This document shows positions 1 to 6,232 of a stretch of DNA of 6,232 nucleotides, in pieces. This stretch comes from JBIICS01 sp044238735. Lineage in GTDB: Bacteria; Bacteroidota; Bacteroidia; UBA4408. Each line of letters opens with the position of its first letter. Position 1 is the first letter of the stretch. Below the pieces are notes generated by a model. It ran no database searches, was not told the origin of the DNA, and was given only the letters and a program-made list of their open reading frames with translations. The stretch covers positions 1 to 6,232 of the forward strand of contig JBIICS010000157.1 in NCBI GenBank assembly GCA_044238735.1, given 5' to 3'. A program made the position numbers and the translations under genes.

Positions 1-228
1 ATCATGGCATTGCCACATCATGATCTGTCCGAATCTTAGGGCCTCTTTTTCGAGTCCTTGTTTAAAAACAAGAGTAATGGTATCGTTAGTATATTCTAAC
101 CATTTATATTTATTGGGTGTTGAGGTATATGAAGGAATGAAATTTGTTTGAGCACAAATTTTATCTAAAAAAGTAAAGAGCACTATTGCTAATACTAATA
201 GTGCTCTTATATAAATCTGCTTATTCAA
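1..228 (-). CDS. Secreted protein of unknown function, N-terminal part (runs off the left edge)
   Basis: An open frame of 76 codons runs from a TTG codon at 228-226 to the window edge without a stop. The predicted N-terminus is a convincing Sec signal peptide: a charged start (MNKQIYIR), a hydrophobic core at about residues 9-21 (ALLVLAIVLFTFL), and a likely cleavage after Ala26 in KICA-QT, a common pattern in Bacteroidota exported proteins. The mature part visible here (residues 27-76) contains KYKWLEYTNDTITLVF and KQGLEKEALRFG. This faintly recalls the start of periplasmic TolB/WD40-like or peptidase-MA-like proteins of Bacteroidota, but that is a weak impression and I do not assign a function. 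The gene lies 3 nt after the stop of the PLP enzyme and in the same frame, so it is probably co-transcribed with it. No ATG occurs in frame until residues 71-72, hence the TTG start. A terminator-like hairpin lies within its first codons. Confidence 0.6.
   Translation of the reverse strand, partial: MNKQIYIRALLVLAIVLFTFLDKICAQTNFIPSYTSTPNKYKWLEYTNDTITLVFKQGLEKEALRFGQIMMWQCHD
163..208 (-). terminator. Terminator-like hairpin within the 5' end of the left-edge gene
   Basis: The arms AAGAGCACTATT (208-197 on the minus strand) and AATAGTGCTCTT (187-176) form a perfect 12-bp stem around a 9-nt loop. They are followed by TACTTTTTTAG, a T-rich tract. The structure starts 24 nt after the stop codon of the PLP enzyme, where an intrinsic terminator would normally sit. 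However, it also lies inside the signal-peptide codons of the next gene. It could be a real or partial terminator (attenuator) that lowers expression of the downstream gene, or a by-product of repeated Ala/Leu/Val codons. Confidence 0.45.
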
Positions 229-231
229 TTT

Positions 232-1530
232 TTATATACTTAAGCCTTTATCCAGAGCTTTACTTAAAGTTTTAAAGCCTTCTACACCAACGGATAATCT
301 AACCAGTGCATTGGTAATACCTCTTTCAATTCTGTCTTCTTCGGGCACTACTGCGTGTGTCATGCTTGCCGGGTGTTCTATGTAACTTATTACAGAGCCT
401 AAACTAACGGCTAATTCCATGGGGGTATCTGGTCTTGCAAAGAAGTTCATTAATTTAACACCTGCTTCATAACCCCCTTTTAATTCAAACGAAATTACAC
501 CACCTCCGTGTCGCATTTGTTTAGTAGCTACATTATGATGAGGGTGATTTTTTAACCCAGGATACCATACATTATCTACTTTAGGATGATTATTTAAAAA
601 CTCGGCAAGCTGCTGTGCTGTTTTACATTGATGTTCCATTCTAACTCCCATATCCTGAATACATAAACTGTTTAACCAACTTTCGAATGGTGATGGGGTT
701 GGACCAAAATCTTTATAAACCGGAAATACATCTTTGCTGAAGAATTCGTATGGCCCTAAGGCTGCACCTGCAATAGAGGCAGAGTGACCGTTTACATACT
801 TGGTAAGAGAGTGTATTACAACATCAGCACCTAATCTGAAAGGTTGTTGCAAATAAGGGGAGCAAAAAGTATTGTCTACAATTAATAAGGCCTCATTGGC
901 TTCCGTGTATTTCGATATTTCCTCAATATCGCATATCGCTAATGTTGGATTATCGGGTGTTTCTATTAAAACCGCAGCTATGTTCTGATGTTTATTAAAC
1001 AATTCTTTGATATTATTTGGATTGGTTGCGTCCGTAAAAAGTATTTCAATGCCAAATCGATTTTGTAAGAAACGCATAAATGAATCGGTACAACCGTATA
1101 CGTTACCAACCACTATTGCATCTCCTGGTTTAACAAATCCCATAATAACGGTAGTTATGGCGGCCATTCCACTCGCAAATACAAGCGAGGCTATGGTCGG
1201 CGTTTTTTCATCCGATTGCAAAGCATTGTCGATTATATGCTTACATTCTAATTGAAATAGTACTTTCTCTAGGTATTCAGTATTAGGGTTCCCTAATCTT
1301 GTATAAATGCGTGCATATGGTTTTTCACCAGAAGGTGAATGGCCCAAAAATCTCGCTGCTCCATCGGCAACATCTTTAAACTTAAAGGTAGATTTTTGAT
1401 GGATATTGGGTAAACCGGTTCCCGCGCAAATAGCGTTAAAATCATCGGCATCCATTTGTTTTTCAGTTGTTCTGGCGTAAGCCCTTTTTTTTCTGATCCA
1501 TTCGGACCACCAGCTAAATCTATTTATCAT
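232..1530 (-). CDS. Trans-sulfuration family PLP enzyme, probably methionine gamma-lyase-like
   Basis: This 432-residue cytosolic enzyme belongs to the Cys/Met metabolism PLP-dependent family (cystathionine gamma-synthase, cystathionine lyases, O-acetylhomoserine sulfhydrylase, methionine gamma-lyase). Recognisable elements, in order, are: Y76-T-R78 followed by GNPN, the phosphate-binding pair from the neighbouring subunit; S120-G-M-A for the cofactor phosphate; D219 in VDNTFCSP, pairing with the pyridine nitrogen; the Schiff-base lysine K244 in HSLTKYVNGH; S376; and R411 in VRLSVG for the substrate carboxylate. Two features favour methionine gamma-lyase (methionine to methanethiol, 2-oxobutyrate and ammonia): Y145-G-C147, matching the Tyr-Cys pair known from Pseudomonas putida, where synthases usually have YGG, and K273-D274 in the expected place. 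A cystathionine or homocysteine lyase role remains possible. The first 25 residues are Trp- and Arg-rich with no family match. Met26 (codon 1455-1453) is an alternative start, but the promoter-like element just upstream allows the longer form. Confidence 0.85.
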   Translation of the reverse strand: MINRFSWWSEWIRKKRAYARTTEKQMDADDFNAICAGTGLPNIHQKSTFKFKDVADGAARFLGHSPSGEKPYARIYTRLGNPNTEYLEKVLFQLECKHIIDNALQSDEKTPTIASLVFASGMAAITTVIMGFVKPGDAIVVGNVYGCTDSFMRFLQNRFGIEILFTDATNPNNIKELFNKHQNIAAVLIETPDNPTLAICDIEEISKYTEANEALLIVDNTFCSPYLQQPFRLGADVVIHSLTKYVNGHSASIAGAALGPYEFFSKDVFPVYKDFGPTPSPFESWLNSLCIQDMGVRMEHQCKTAQQLAEFLNNHPKVDNVWYPGLKNHPHHNVATKQMRHGGGVISFELKGGYEAGVKLMNFFARPDTPMELAVSLGSVISYIEHPASMTHAVVPEEDRIERGITNALVRLSVGVEGFKTLSKALDKGLSI

Positions 1531-1552
1531 AAACCTTAAAATATTTTGCTTG

Positions 1553-1583
1553 CAAAGATGTAATTAATATTAAAATATTACAA
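1553..1583 (-). promoter_or_regulatory. Probable Bacteroidota-type promoter of the PLP-enzyme gene
   Basis: Read on the minus strand, TTG (1583-1581) is followed after exactly 20 nt by CATCTTTG (1560-1553). The latter matches the Bacteroidota -7 consensus TAnnTTTG except for its first base, and the spacing fits the usual 19-21 nt. Transcription would begin near 1546-1548, leaving a leader of about 15-20 nt before the ATG at 1530. This means the PLP gene can be transcribed independently of the permease gene upstream. The assignment rests on pattern matching only. Confidence 0.45.
1565..1580. repeat. AT-only inverted repeat in the promoter spacer
   Basis: TAATATT (1565-1571) and AATATTA (1574-1580) form a perfect 7-bp dyad with a 2-nt centre. 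It falls exactly between the putative -33 and -7 elements of the PLP-enzyme promoter, where a repressor dimer could bind. Because the segment is pure A/T in an AT-rich genome, chance is a serious alternative. Confidence 0.3.
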
Positions 1584-1591
1584 TTGAAGTA

Positions 1592-2365
1592 TTAAAATAA
1601 AGTGTCGGATGCTATTTTTAAAATAAAACCCAGTACAACCAATAAAAAAAGTTTTCTAACAAAAACAGTTCCTTTGCTGAGTGCAATTCTGGTCCCCAAA
1701 ATAGAGCCCAGTATATTCGATATTCCTAATGGGATAGCAATTGGGTAGAGGATGTTATGATAATATCCAAAATAAAGTAGTGCAGATAAGTTAGTTACAC
1801 CATTAATAATTTTTGCAGATGCTGAGGCTTGAATAAAATCAAAGCCAAATAAACCAATGTAGATAAAAACCAAAAAGCTACCGGTACCCGGCCCAAAAAA
1901 TCCATCATAAAAACCTATTGCTAATCCGCTAAATAAGCTGTAAATAATTGCTTTTTGATTACTTACCCTTTTAGTTTGGATTTTGCCAAAATCTTTTTTT
2001 ATAAATGTATAAATTCCAACTAGTATCAGGAGTATGAGTATGGCGGGTTTAAGTCTTTCTTTTTCTATATGACTAACTAAGGCTGCCCCTAAAGCAGATG
2101 CCGGCAGGGCAGAAATGGCTCCGGGAATAATGGCAAAATAATTCAGTTTAATGCCTTTTATATACCGAAATGCCGCAGTAAGGGTACCTAAAAATCCAGC
2201 AAATTTATTGGTGCCAAATGAAGTGGATATGTTTTCGGTTGGAGCAAAAATTAATACAGCCGGTAACTGAATTAATCCACCCCCGCCTACAATAGAATCT
2301 ATAAATCCGGCTAAAAATCCAAATAATAAAAGTGCGTATGTGTTAAAATCCGGTAAATATTGCAT
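1592..2365 (-). CDS. TauE/SafE (TSUP) family inner-membrane permease
   Basis: The 257-residue protein is almost wholly hydrophobic, with about eight transmembrane segments (roughly 10-38, 44-65, 75-97, 104-121, 138-173, 180-200, 204-226, 235-252, some re-entrant). It shows the two-half repeat typical of TSUP transporters. The first half has G20-F-I-D23-S-I-V-G-G-G-G-L followed by S49-F-G-T-N-K. The second half has G151-F-Y-D154-G-F-F-G-P-G-T-G followed by S181-A-S-A-K. Length and motifs match the family, and no residue looks missing. Members move small anions, often sulfur compounds such as sulfite, sulfoacetate or thiosulfate; the substrate here cannot be read from the sequence. The neighbouring sulfur amino acid enzyme, 61 bp downstream on the same strand, makes a sulfur substrate plausible but not shown. 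The start ATG at 2365 leaves only 39 bp to the divergent addA gene. Confidence 0.9.
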   Translation of the reverse strand: MQYLPDFNTYALLLFGFLAGFIDSIVGGGGLIQLPAVLIFAPTENISTSFGTNKFAGFLGTLTAAFRYIKGIKLNYFAIIPGAISALPASALGAALVSHIEKERLKPAILILLILVGIYTFIKKDFGKIQTKRVSNQKAIIYSLFSGLAIGFYDGFFGPGTGSFLVFIYIGLFGFDFIQASASAKIINGVTNLSALLYFGYYHNILYPIAIPLGISNILGSILGTRIALSKGTVFVRKLFLLVVLGFILKIASDTLF

Positions 2366-2404
2366 TATTAATTTTAATAAATTTAAAAATAAAAGTTTTA
2401 TGAT
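2366..2404. promoter_or_regulatory. Short divergent intergenic region between the permease and addA
   Basis: This 39-bp gap contains a single G/C base pair or nearly so and lies between two divergent start codons, so promoters for both genes must sit here or extend into the coding regions. It contains the self-complementary octamer TAAATTTA at 2378-2385, which resembles the -7 consensus TAnnTTTG on both strands with one mismatch. I found no TTG at the right distance for either direction, so no specific promoter can be called. No Shine-Dalgarno sequence is visible before addA; AAAAGTTTTATGAT precedes its ATG. Confidence 0.3.
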
Positions 2405-5400
2405 ATGATTAATTCCGAAAAACCTTTTGTGGTGTATAAGTCTTCGGCTGGTTCTGGTAAAACCTTCACTTTAACTAAATCATATCTAAGCATAGCCTTA
2501 AGTGCACATAGCGACGATTATTTTAAAACCATTTTGGCTATTACATTTACTAATAAGGCTGCAGCAGAGATGAAAAGCAGAATATTAAATTCTTTGCGCG
2601 AATTTGCTTTAGGGAATTTTAATGGCTCATCCTTAAGTTTAGCCGAAAGTTTGTGTGATAATTTAAAAATTAGTTTAGATGAATTAAGGGATAAAAGTAA
2701 GCGGGTGTATAGTATAATGCTTCATCGTTACAGCGATATTAACATAAGTACCATTGATAAGTTTGTCCATAAAATAGTTAGAACTTTTGCTCATGATTTA
2801 AACTTACCTATCAATTTTGAAATAAATCTCGAGGAGGGTTTACTTCTTGCAGAAGCCGTTTATAAGCTGCTTGAAAATGCTGAAGAAAATGAAGATTTAT
2901 TTAATCTTTTAGTAAAACTTGCCGAAACAAAAACAGATGAGGACAAGAGTTGGAATATTGAATTGGATTTAATAAAGTATGCCTTCGATTTAACAAAAGA
3001 ACAAAATGTAGATTATTTAAATACTATAGCCCCATTTTCTATTAAGGATATAGATAGTAAACGAATTAAGATAAATGCCCAGATTGATGATCTACAAAAT
3101 CAATTGCAAGCTATTGCATTACGGGCATTGGATTTAATAAAGCAGGCTAACATAAACAATAGCGAATTTTATTATGGGGCTAAAGGTATTGGCGTTTGGT
3201 TCGAGCGTGTTTACCATTTAAGTTTGGAAGCGCTCGAAAGCCCGAATAGTTATGTGCTTAAAGCGATTAACGAGGATATTTGGTATACCGATAAAGCTTC
3301 GGTAAATTCTAAACAAAAAATTGATTCTGTAAAGCTTAAGCTTGCCGAAATTTATAAAGAATTAATGTGTTTTACAGAGGAAAAATTGCAGCTATTGAAA
3401 ATTCTTTCATCAGTTTCGGCAAATTTATTTAGAGTAGCCGTTTTAAACGAAATAGAATCTTTTTTTAAGGTAATTAGAAAAGAGGAAAATGTAGTTACTA
3501 TTAGCGAATTTAATAAGCGCATTAATCAAATTGTAAATGAGGAACCTGCTCCTTATATATATGAACGGTTGGGTGAAAAATATCATCATTATCTTATTGA
3601 TGAATTTCAGGATACCAGTTTGTTGCAGTTTCAGAATTTTTTACCGTTAATTGATAATGCGTTGGCAGAGCATTTTAGCTGTATGCTGGTTGGTGATAGT
3701 AAACAAGCTATTTACAGATGGCGCGGTGGTGCTGTAGAACAAATGGATACATTGCCTAAACTTATACATTCTTCAAATAATCCTCTGCTTAAAGAAAGGG
3801 AAGCTAGCCTTTCAAGAAATTTCCAACTTAAAATATTGGAAAATAATTTTCGTTCTAAACGCGAGATTGTTGAATTTAATAATGATTTTTTTGAATGGTC
3901 TAAAAATATACTATTAAATGATCTTAGAAAAGTTTACGATGCTCATGCGCAAAAAGTTAAACCAGGTAATGAGGGTGGATATGTTAAAATAAGTGTATTG
4001 GATTCTGGCGATAAATCAGTACTTATTCAATCGCATTTAAATCAGCTTAAAACCGAAATCGATGAACTTTTAGAGAACGGTGTCCAATATTCGCAAATGG
4101 CAATTATAACCAGAGGAAATGCCGAACTTATTGAAGTAAGTGAGTTTCTCATGGCTCATCAAATACCGGTTTTATCATCTGAATCGTTGTTGTTGAAAAA
4201 CGATACGAAGATAAAATTTATAGAAGCATATTTAAATTGGTTAAACACACCCGACAGTAAGTTATTTATGTTTGAGTGGCTTCTATTGGCTAATCAATTT
4301 AAAATTATAAGTGATGATTTTTTTAGAATGTTTTTAAATGCTACTGATGATAATTTTATTCGCCTAAGAAAAGAGCTCATTTATAACTTTCTAATTAATG
4401 ATTCACTCAGTAGCTTTTCAATTTTTGAACTGGTAGAATTTATTATAAACAAATACCTTACTCATTTCAATGGTTTTGATGCTTATTTAATTTCTTTTCT
4501 CGATTGTATTCATGATTTTAATGTTTCTAATAGTGGGGCCGGTTTAATTACATTTTTAAACTGGTGGAACGAAAAGAAAAGTAAATTGTCACTAACAATC
4601 CCTTCCGGTAATCAGGCAATTCAGCTCTTAACGATTCATAAATCCAAGGGCCTCGAGTTTCCATATGTTTTGATGCCTTTTGCCGATTGGGATATTAGAA
4701 GACAAGACGAAAGTAAGTGGGTTGAAAATAAATTAGAGCAGATAGACTTACCAGTTTTTATATTAGATGTAAAGGAATCACTTGAAAATACAGTTTATGA
4801 ATCTATCTATCGTGAAGAAGTAAGTAAGTCTTTGTTGGATAATATCAATCTTTTATATGTTGCTTTTACCAGAGCCGAGTATGGTCTGGTTGTAATAACG
4901 ACTAAACGTTTAAAGGAAACTAAAGATGTAGCTTGGATAATCAATAATTATCTTAATTCTTCATCAAAACAAATACCTTATATTGCTGGCGAAATTAAAT
5001 CGCCGTATCAGGAAAATAAACTATCCAAATCAAACGAATTGCATTATTTTTCGCGAAAGGGATGGCGTGAAAAAATCGATATTAAAGCTGGTAGCGAATA
5101 TGATGAAATTCCATCTAGTGATGAACTTTTGTCGGGTAAAGCTTTTCATCATTTGATTGAATTTTATATTAGAACAAAGGATTTAAGCAAAACAAAATTG
5201 TATTTAGAGTCTGTTGGTTATTCGCAAGAGGTTGTTTCTGGTACATTTATTCTTTTTAATGATTTAATGCAAAATCAAGAAATAAATACTTGGCTTAATA
5301 CTAATAAAGTTATTTGTGTGGAACAGGATATTATTTCGGAGGATGGAAATATTTTGCGCCCCGATTTGGTAATACAGTCAGATGAATCTATAATTATTAT

Positions 5401-5539
5401 TGATTTTAAAACTGGAGAGCATCACGAAAAACATATTAATCAGGTTGAGGGTTATAAATATCTTTTTAAGAAGATGGGCTACACTAAAACTCAGGCTTTT
5501 CTTTTGTACGTAAACCCTTTTAATTTAATAAGCATTTAG
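2405..5539 (+). CDS. addA: AddA-type UvrD-family helicase with C-terminal RecB-type nuclease
   Basis: This 1044-residue protein is the helicase-nuclease subunit of an AddAB-type enzyme, which resects double-strand breaks for RecA-mediated recombination. Superfamily 1A helicase motifs appear in order: Walker A A15-G-S-G-K19-T; Ia at 45-54 (AITFTNKAAA); Walker B L397-I-D399-E400-F-Q-D; III V429-G-D-S-K-Q-A-I-Y-R-W-R-G; IV N481-F-R-S; V L742-T-I-H745-K-S-K-G-L-E-F; and VI Y818-V-A-F-T-R823-A. A PD-(D/E)XK nuclease of the RecB/AddA type follows: G911 to E919 (GKAFHHLIE), R985-P-D987, D1000-F-K1002-T-G, and Q1013-V-E-G-Y1017. All catalytic residues of both activities are present, so it should be active. 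The length is slightly shorter than Bacillus subtilis AddA (about 1230 residues), as is usual in Bacteroidota. RecB is the main alternative, but no recC or recD lies nearby. No addB is adjacent in this window either. The ATG at 2405 sits 15 codons before the Walker A motif, leaving little room for another start. Confidence 0.9.
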   Translation: MINSEKPFVVYKSSAGSGKTFTLTKSYLSIALSAHSDDYFKTILAITFTNKAAAEMKSRILNSLREFALGNFNGSSLSLAESLCDNLKISLDELRDKSKRVYSIMLHRYSDINISTIDKFVHKIVRTFAHDLNLPINFEINLEEGLLLAEAVYKLLENAEENEDLFNLLVKLAETKTDEDKSWNIELDLIKYAFDLTKEQNVDYLNTIAPFSIKDIDSKRIKINAQIDDLQNQLQAIALRALDLIKQANINNSEFYYGAKGIGVWFERVYHLSLEALESPNSYVLKAINEDIWYTDKASVNSKQKIDSVKLKLAEIYKELMCFTEEKLQLLKILSSVSANLFRVAVLNEIESFFKVIRKEENVVTISEFNKRINQIVNEEPAPYIYERLGEKYHHYLIDEFQDTSLLQFQNFLPLIDNALAEHFSCMLVGDSKQAIYRWRGGAVEQMDTLPKLIHSSNNPLLKEREASLSRNFQLKILENNFRSKREIVEFNNDFFEWSKNILLNDLRKVYDAHAQKVKPGNEGGYVKISVLDSGDKSVLIQSHLNQLKTEIDELLENGVQYSQMAIITRGNAELIEVSEFLMAHQIPVLSSESLLLKNDTKIKFIEAYLNWLNTPDSKLFMFEWLLLANQFKIISDDFFRMFLNATDDNFIRLRKELIYNFLINDSLSSFSIFELVEFIINKYLTHFNGFDAYLISFLDCIHDFNVSNSGAGLITFLNWWNEKKSKLSLTIPSGNQAIQLLTIHKSKGLEFPYVLMPFADWDIRRQDESKWVENKLEQIDLPVFILDVKESLENTVYESIYREEVSKSLLDNINLLYVAFTRAEYGLVVITTKRLKETKDVAWIINNYLNSSSKQIPYIAGEIKSPYQENKLSKSNELHYFSRKGWREKIDIKAGSEYDEIPSSDELLSGKAFHHLIEFYIRTKDLSKTKLYLESVGYSQEVVSGTFILFNDLMQNQEINTWLNTNKVICVEQDIISEDGNILRPDLVIQSDESIIIIDFKTGEHHEKHINQVEGYKYLFKKMGYTKTQAFLLYVNPFNLISI

Positions 5540-5540
5540 T

Positions 5541-6137
5541 ATGTTAAAGCGATATCATACAAAAGGTTTAATTGAAGCAGGGTGCGACGAGGCAGGAAGA
5601 GGATGTTTGGCGGGCCCTGTTTATGCAGCTGCTGTTATTTTGGCGCCTGATTTTAAGTGTAAAGAGTTAAATGATTCTAAAGTTCTAACCGATAAACAAC
5701 GATATAAACTTCGTCCATTTATCGAGGAAAATGCCTTGGCTTTCGCGGTTTCAAGTATCGATCACCAGGAGATAGATCGGATTAATATCCTAAACGCTTC
5801 ATTTAAAGCGATGCATCAAGCTATAAATGGGCTTATCGTTAAACCTCAACATTTAATAATAGATGGCAACAGGTTTAAACCTTATATGCAGATACCTCAT
5901 CATTGTATTGTTAAGGGCGATGGCAAGTTCTTAAGTATTGCGGCCGCATCTGTTTTGGCAAAAACTTATCGCGATGATTTTATGGACAGGATACACAATG
6001 AACATCCCGAATACGATTGGATTAAAAATAAAGGATATCCAACTTTACATCATCGTACAGTTATAATGGAACGCGGCATTAGCAAATATCACCGCAAGTC
6101 ATACACTATAAACGATACCCAATTGAGTCTTTTTTAG
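5541..6137 (+). CDS. rnhB: Ribonuclease HII
   Basis: This 198-residue enzyme cuts the RNA strand of RNA-DNA hybrids and nicks DNA 5' of single misincorporated ribonucleotides, starting ribonucleotide excision repair. The metal-binding carboxylates expected for the family are D16 and E17 (CDEAGRG), D108 (IIDGN) and D127 (VKGDGKFLSIAAAS). The G19-R-G21 motif and Y166 (NKGYP), which recognise the ribonucleotide-DNA junction, are present. LAKTYRD (139-145) and NKGYPTLHH (163-171) are also typical. The length is normal. The ATG follows the addA stop by one base, so the two genes are almost certainly co-transcribed and probably translationally coupled; no separate promoter is visible. The protein ends in Q194-L-S-L-F198, a match to the bacterial sliding-clamp-binding consensus QL(S/D)LF, suggesting recruitment to the replication clamp DnaN. 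The enzyme identity is secure; the clamp contact is inferred. Confidence 0.97.
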   Translation: MLKRYHTKGLIEAGCDEAGRGCLAGPVYAAAVILAPDFKCKELNDSKVLTDKQRYKLRPFIEENALAFAVSSIDHQEIDRINILNASFKAMHQAINGLIVKPQHLIIDGNRFKPYMQIPHHCIVKGDGKFLSIAAASVLAKTYRDDFMDRIHNEHPEYDWIKNKGYPTLHHRTVIMERGISKYHRKSYTINDTQLSLF

Positions 6138-6142
6138 GTAAT

Positions 6143-6232
6143 GTGGCAAAAAATAGTTGGTGGATTTTCAAATTAAAAACACTAATATGGAGCCGTAAAC
6201 CTGAAGAGGAAGCGAGCTCTGCTGGAGAGCAA
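6143..6232 (+). CDS. Possible start of a further gene (runs off the right edge)
   Basis: From GTG at 6143 an open frame of 30 codons reaches the window edge. It encodes a hydrophobic, Trp-rich start (AKNSWWIFKLKTLIW) and then a charged stretch (SRKPEEEASSAGEQ). It begins 5 nt after the rnhB stop, which would suit a third gene of the operon. The competing ATG at 6141 gives only 11 codons before a stop, and the ATG at 6187 meets a stop after three codons. The fragment is too short to assign a family, and the GTG start is a guess; the segment could be non-coding. No terminator hairpin is visible after rnhB. Confidence 0.3.
   Translation, partial: MAKNSWWIFKLKTLIWSRKPEEEASSAGEQ

Noticed and set aside
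1007..1255. 82-codon open frame on the plus strand
   Set aside because: It lies antisense to the core of the PLP enzyme, whose motifs establish the minus strand as coding; the translation resembles no known protein.
1324..1339. Inverted repeat TTCACC-AGAA-GGTGAA
   Set aside because: A 6-bp stem within the PLP enzyme coding region, over codons for HSPSGEK, with no T-tract or regulatory position; likely chance.
2405..5539. RecB of a RecBCD complex as the identity of the large helicase
   Set aside because: No recC or recD gene is nearby, and the size and motif layout fit AddA proteins of Bacteroidota better.
6141..6176. Short ATG frame after rnhB (11 codons)
   Set aside because: Too short, with no supporting signal; the overlapping GTG frame stays open and is a better candidate.
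6214..6230. Small hairpin GCTCT/AGAGC near the right edge as a terminator
   Set aside because: Only a 5-bp stem, no T-tract visible before the window ends, and it lies within an open frame.
1..6232. A previously undescribed defence, mobile or regulatory system
   Set aside because: All sizeable frames belong to familiar housekeeping or metabolic families, with no integrase, toxin, reverse transcriptase, repeat array or structured RNA seen on either strand.

Overview
The window looks like an ordinary chromosomal segment of an AT-rich Bacteroidota bacterium. The clues are the protein flavours (a Bacteroidota-type AddA, a TauE/SafE permease, a trans-sulfuration PLP enzyme), start codons preceded by A-rich sequence instead of clear Shine-Dalgarno sites, and one promoter-like element resembling the Bacteroidota consensus (TTG, about 20 nt, TAnnTTTG). 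I cannot name the genus.

Left half, minus strand (read right to left): a TauE/SafE (TSUP) family permease (2365-1592), then a 61-bp gap with a plausible promoter, then a Cys/Met-metabolism PLP enzyme with methionine gamma-lyase-like active-site residues (1530-232). Three bases after its stop comes the 5' part of a secreted-protein gene (228 to the left edge) that begins with TTG and carries a signal peptide. The first two genes suggest sulfur metabolism: thiol release from sulfur amino acids, and export or import of a sulfur anion. That functional link is inference.

Right half, plus strand: after a 39-bp divergent intergenic gap comes an AddA-type helicase-nuclease (2405-5539), then 1 nt later ribonuclease HII (5541-6137). 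A possible third gene with a GTG start (6143 to the right edge) follows. AddA repairs double-strand breaks and RNase HII removes ribonucleotides from DNA, so this is a genome-maintenance operon. The partner gene addB is not next to addA in this window.

I saw no mobile element, CRISPR array, tRNA, rRNA or phage gene, and no sign of a wholly new system. The points most worth checking are the C-terminal QLSLF of RNase HII, which matches the sliding-clamp-binding consensus, and a terminator-like hairpin lying inside the signal-peptide codons of the left-edge gene.
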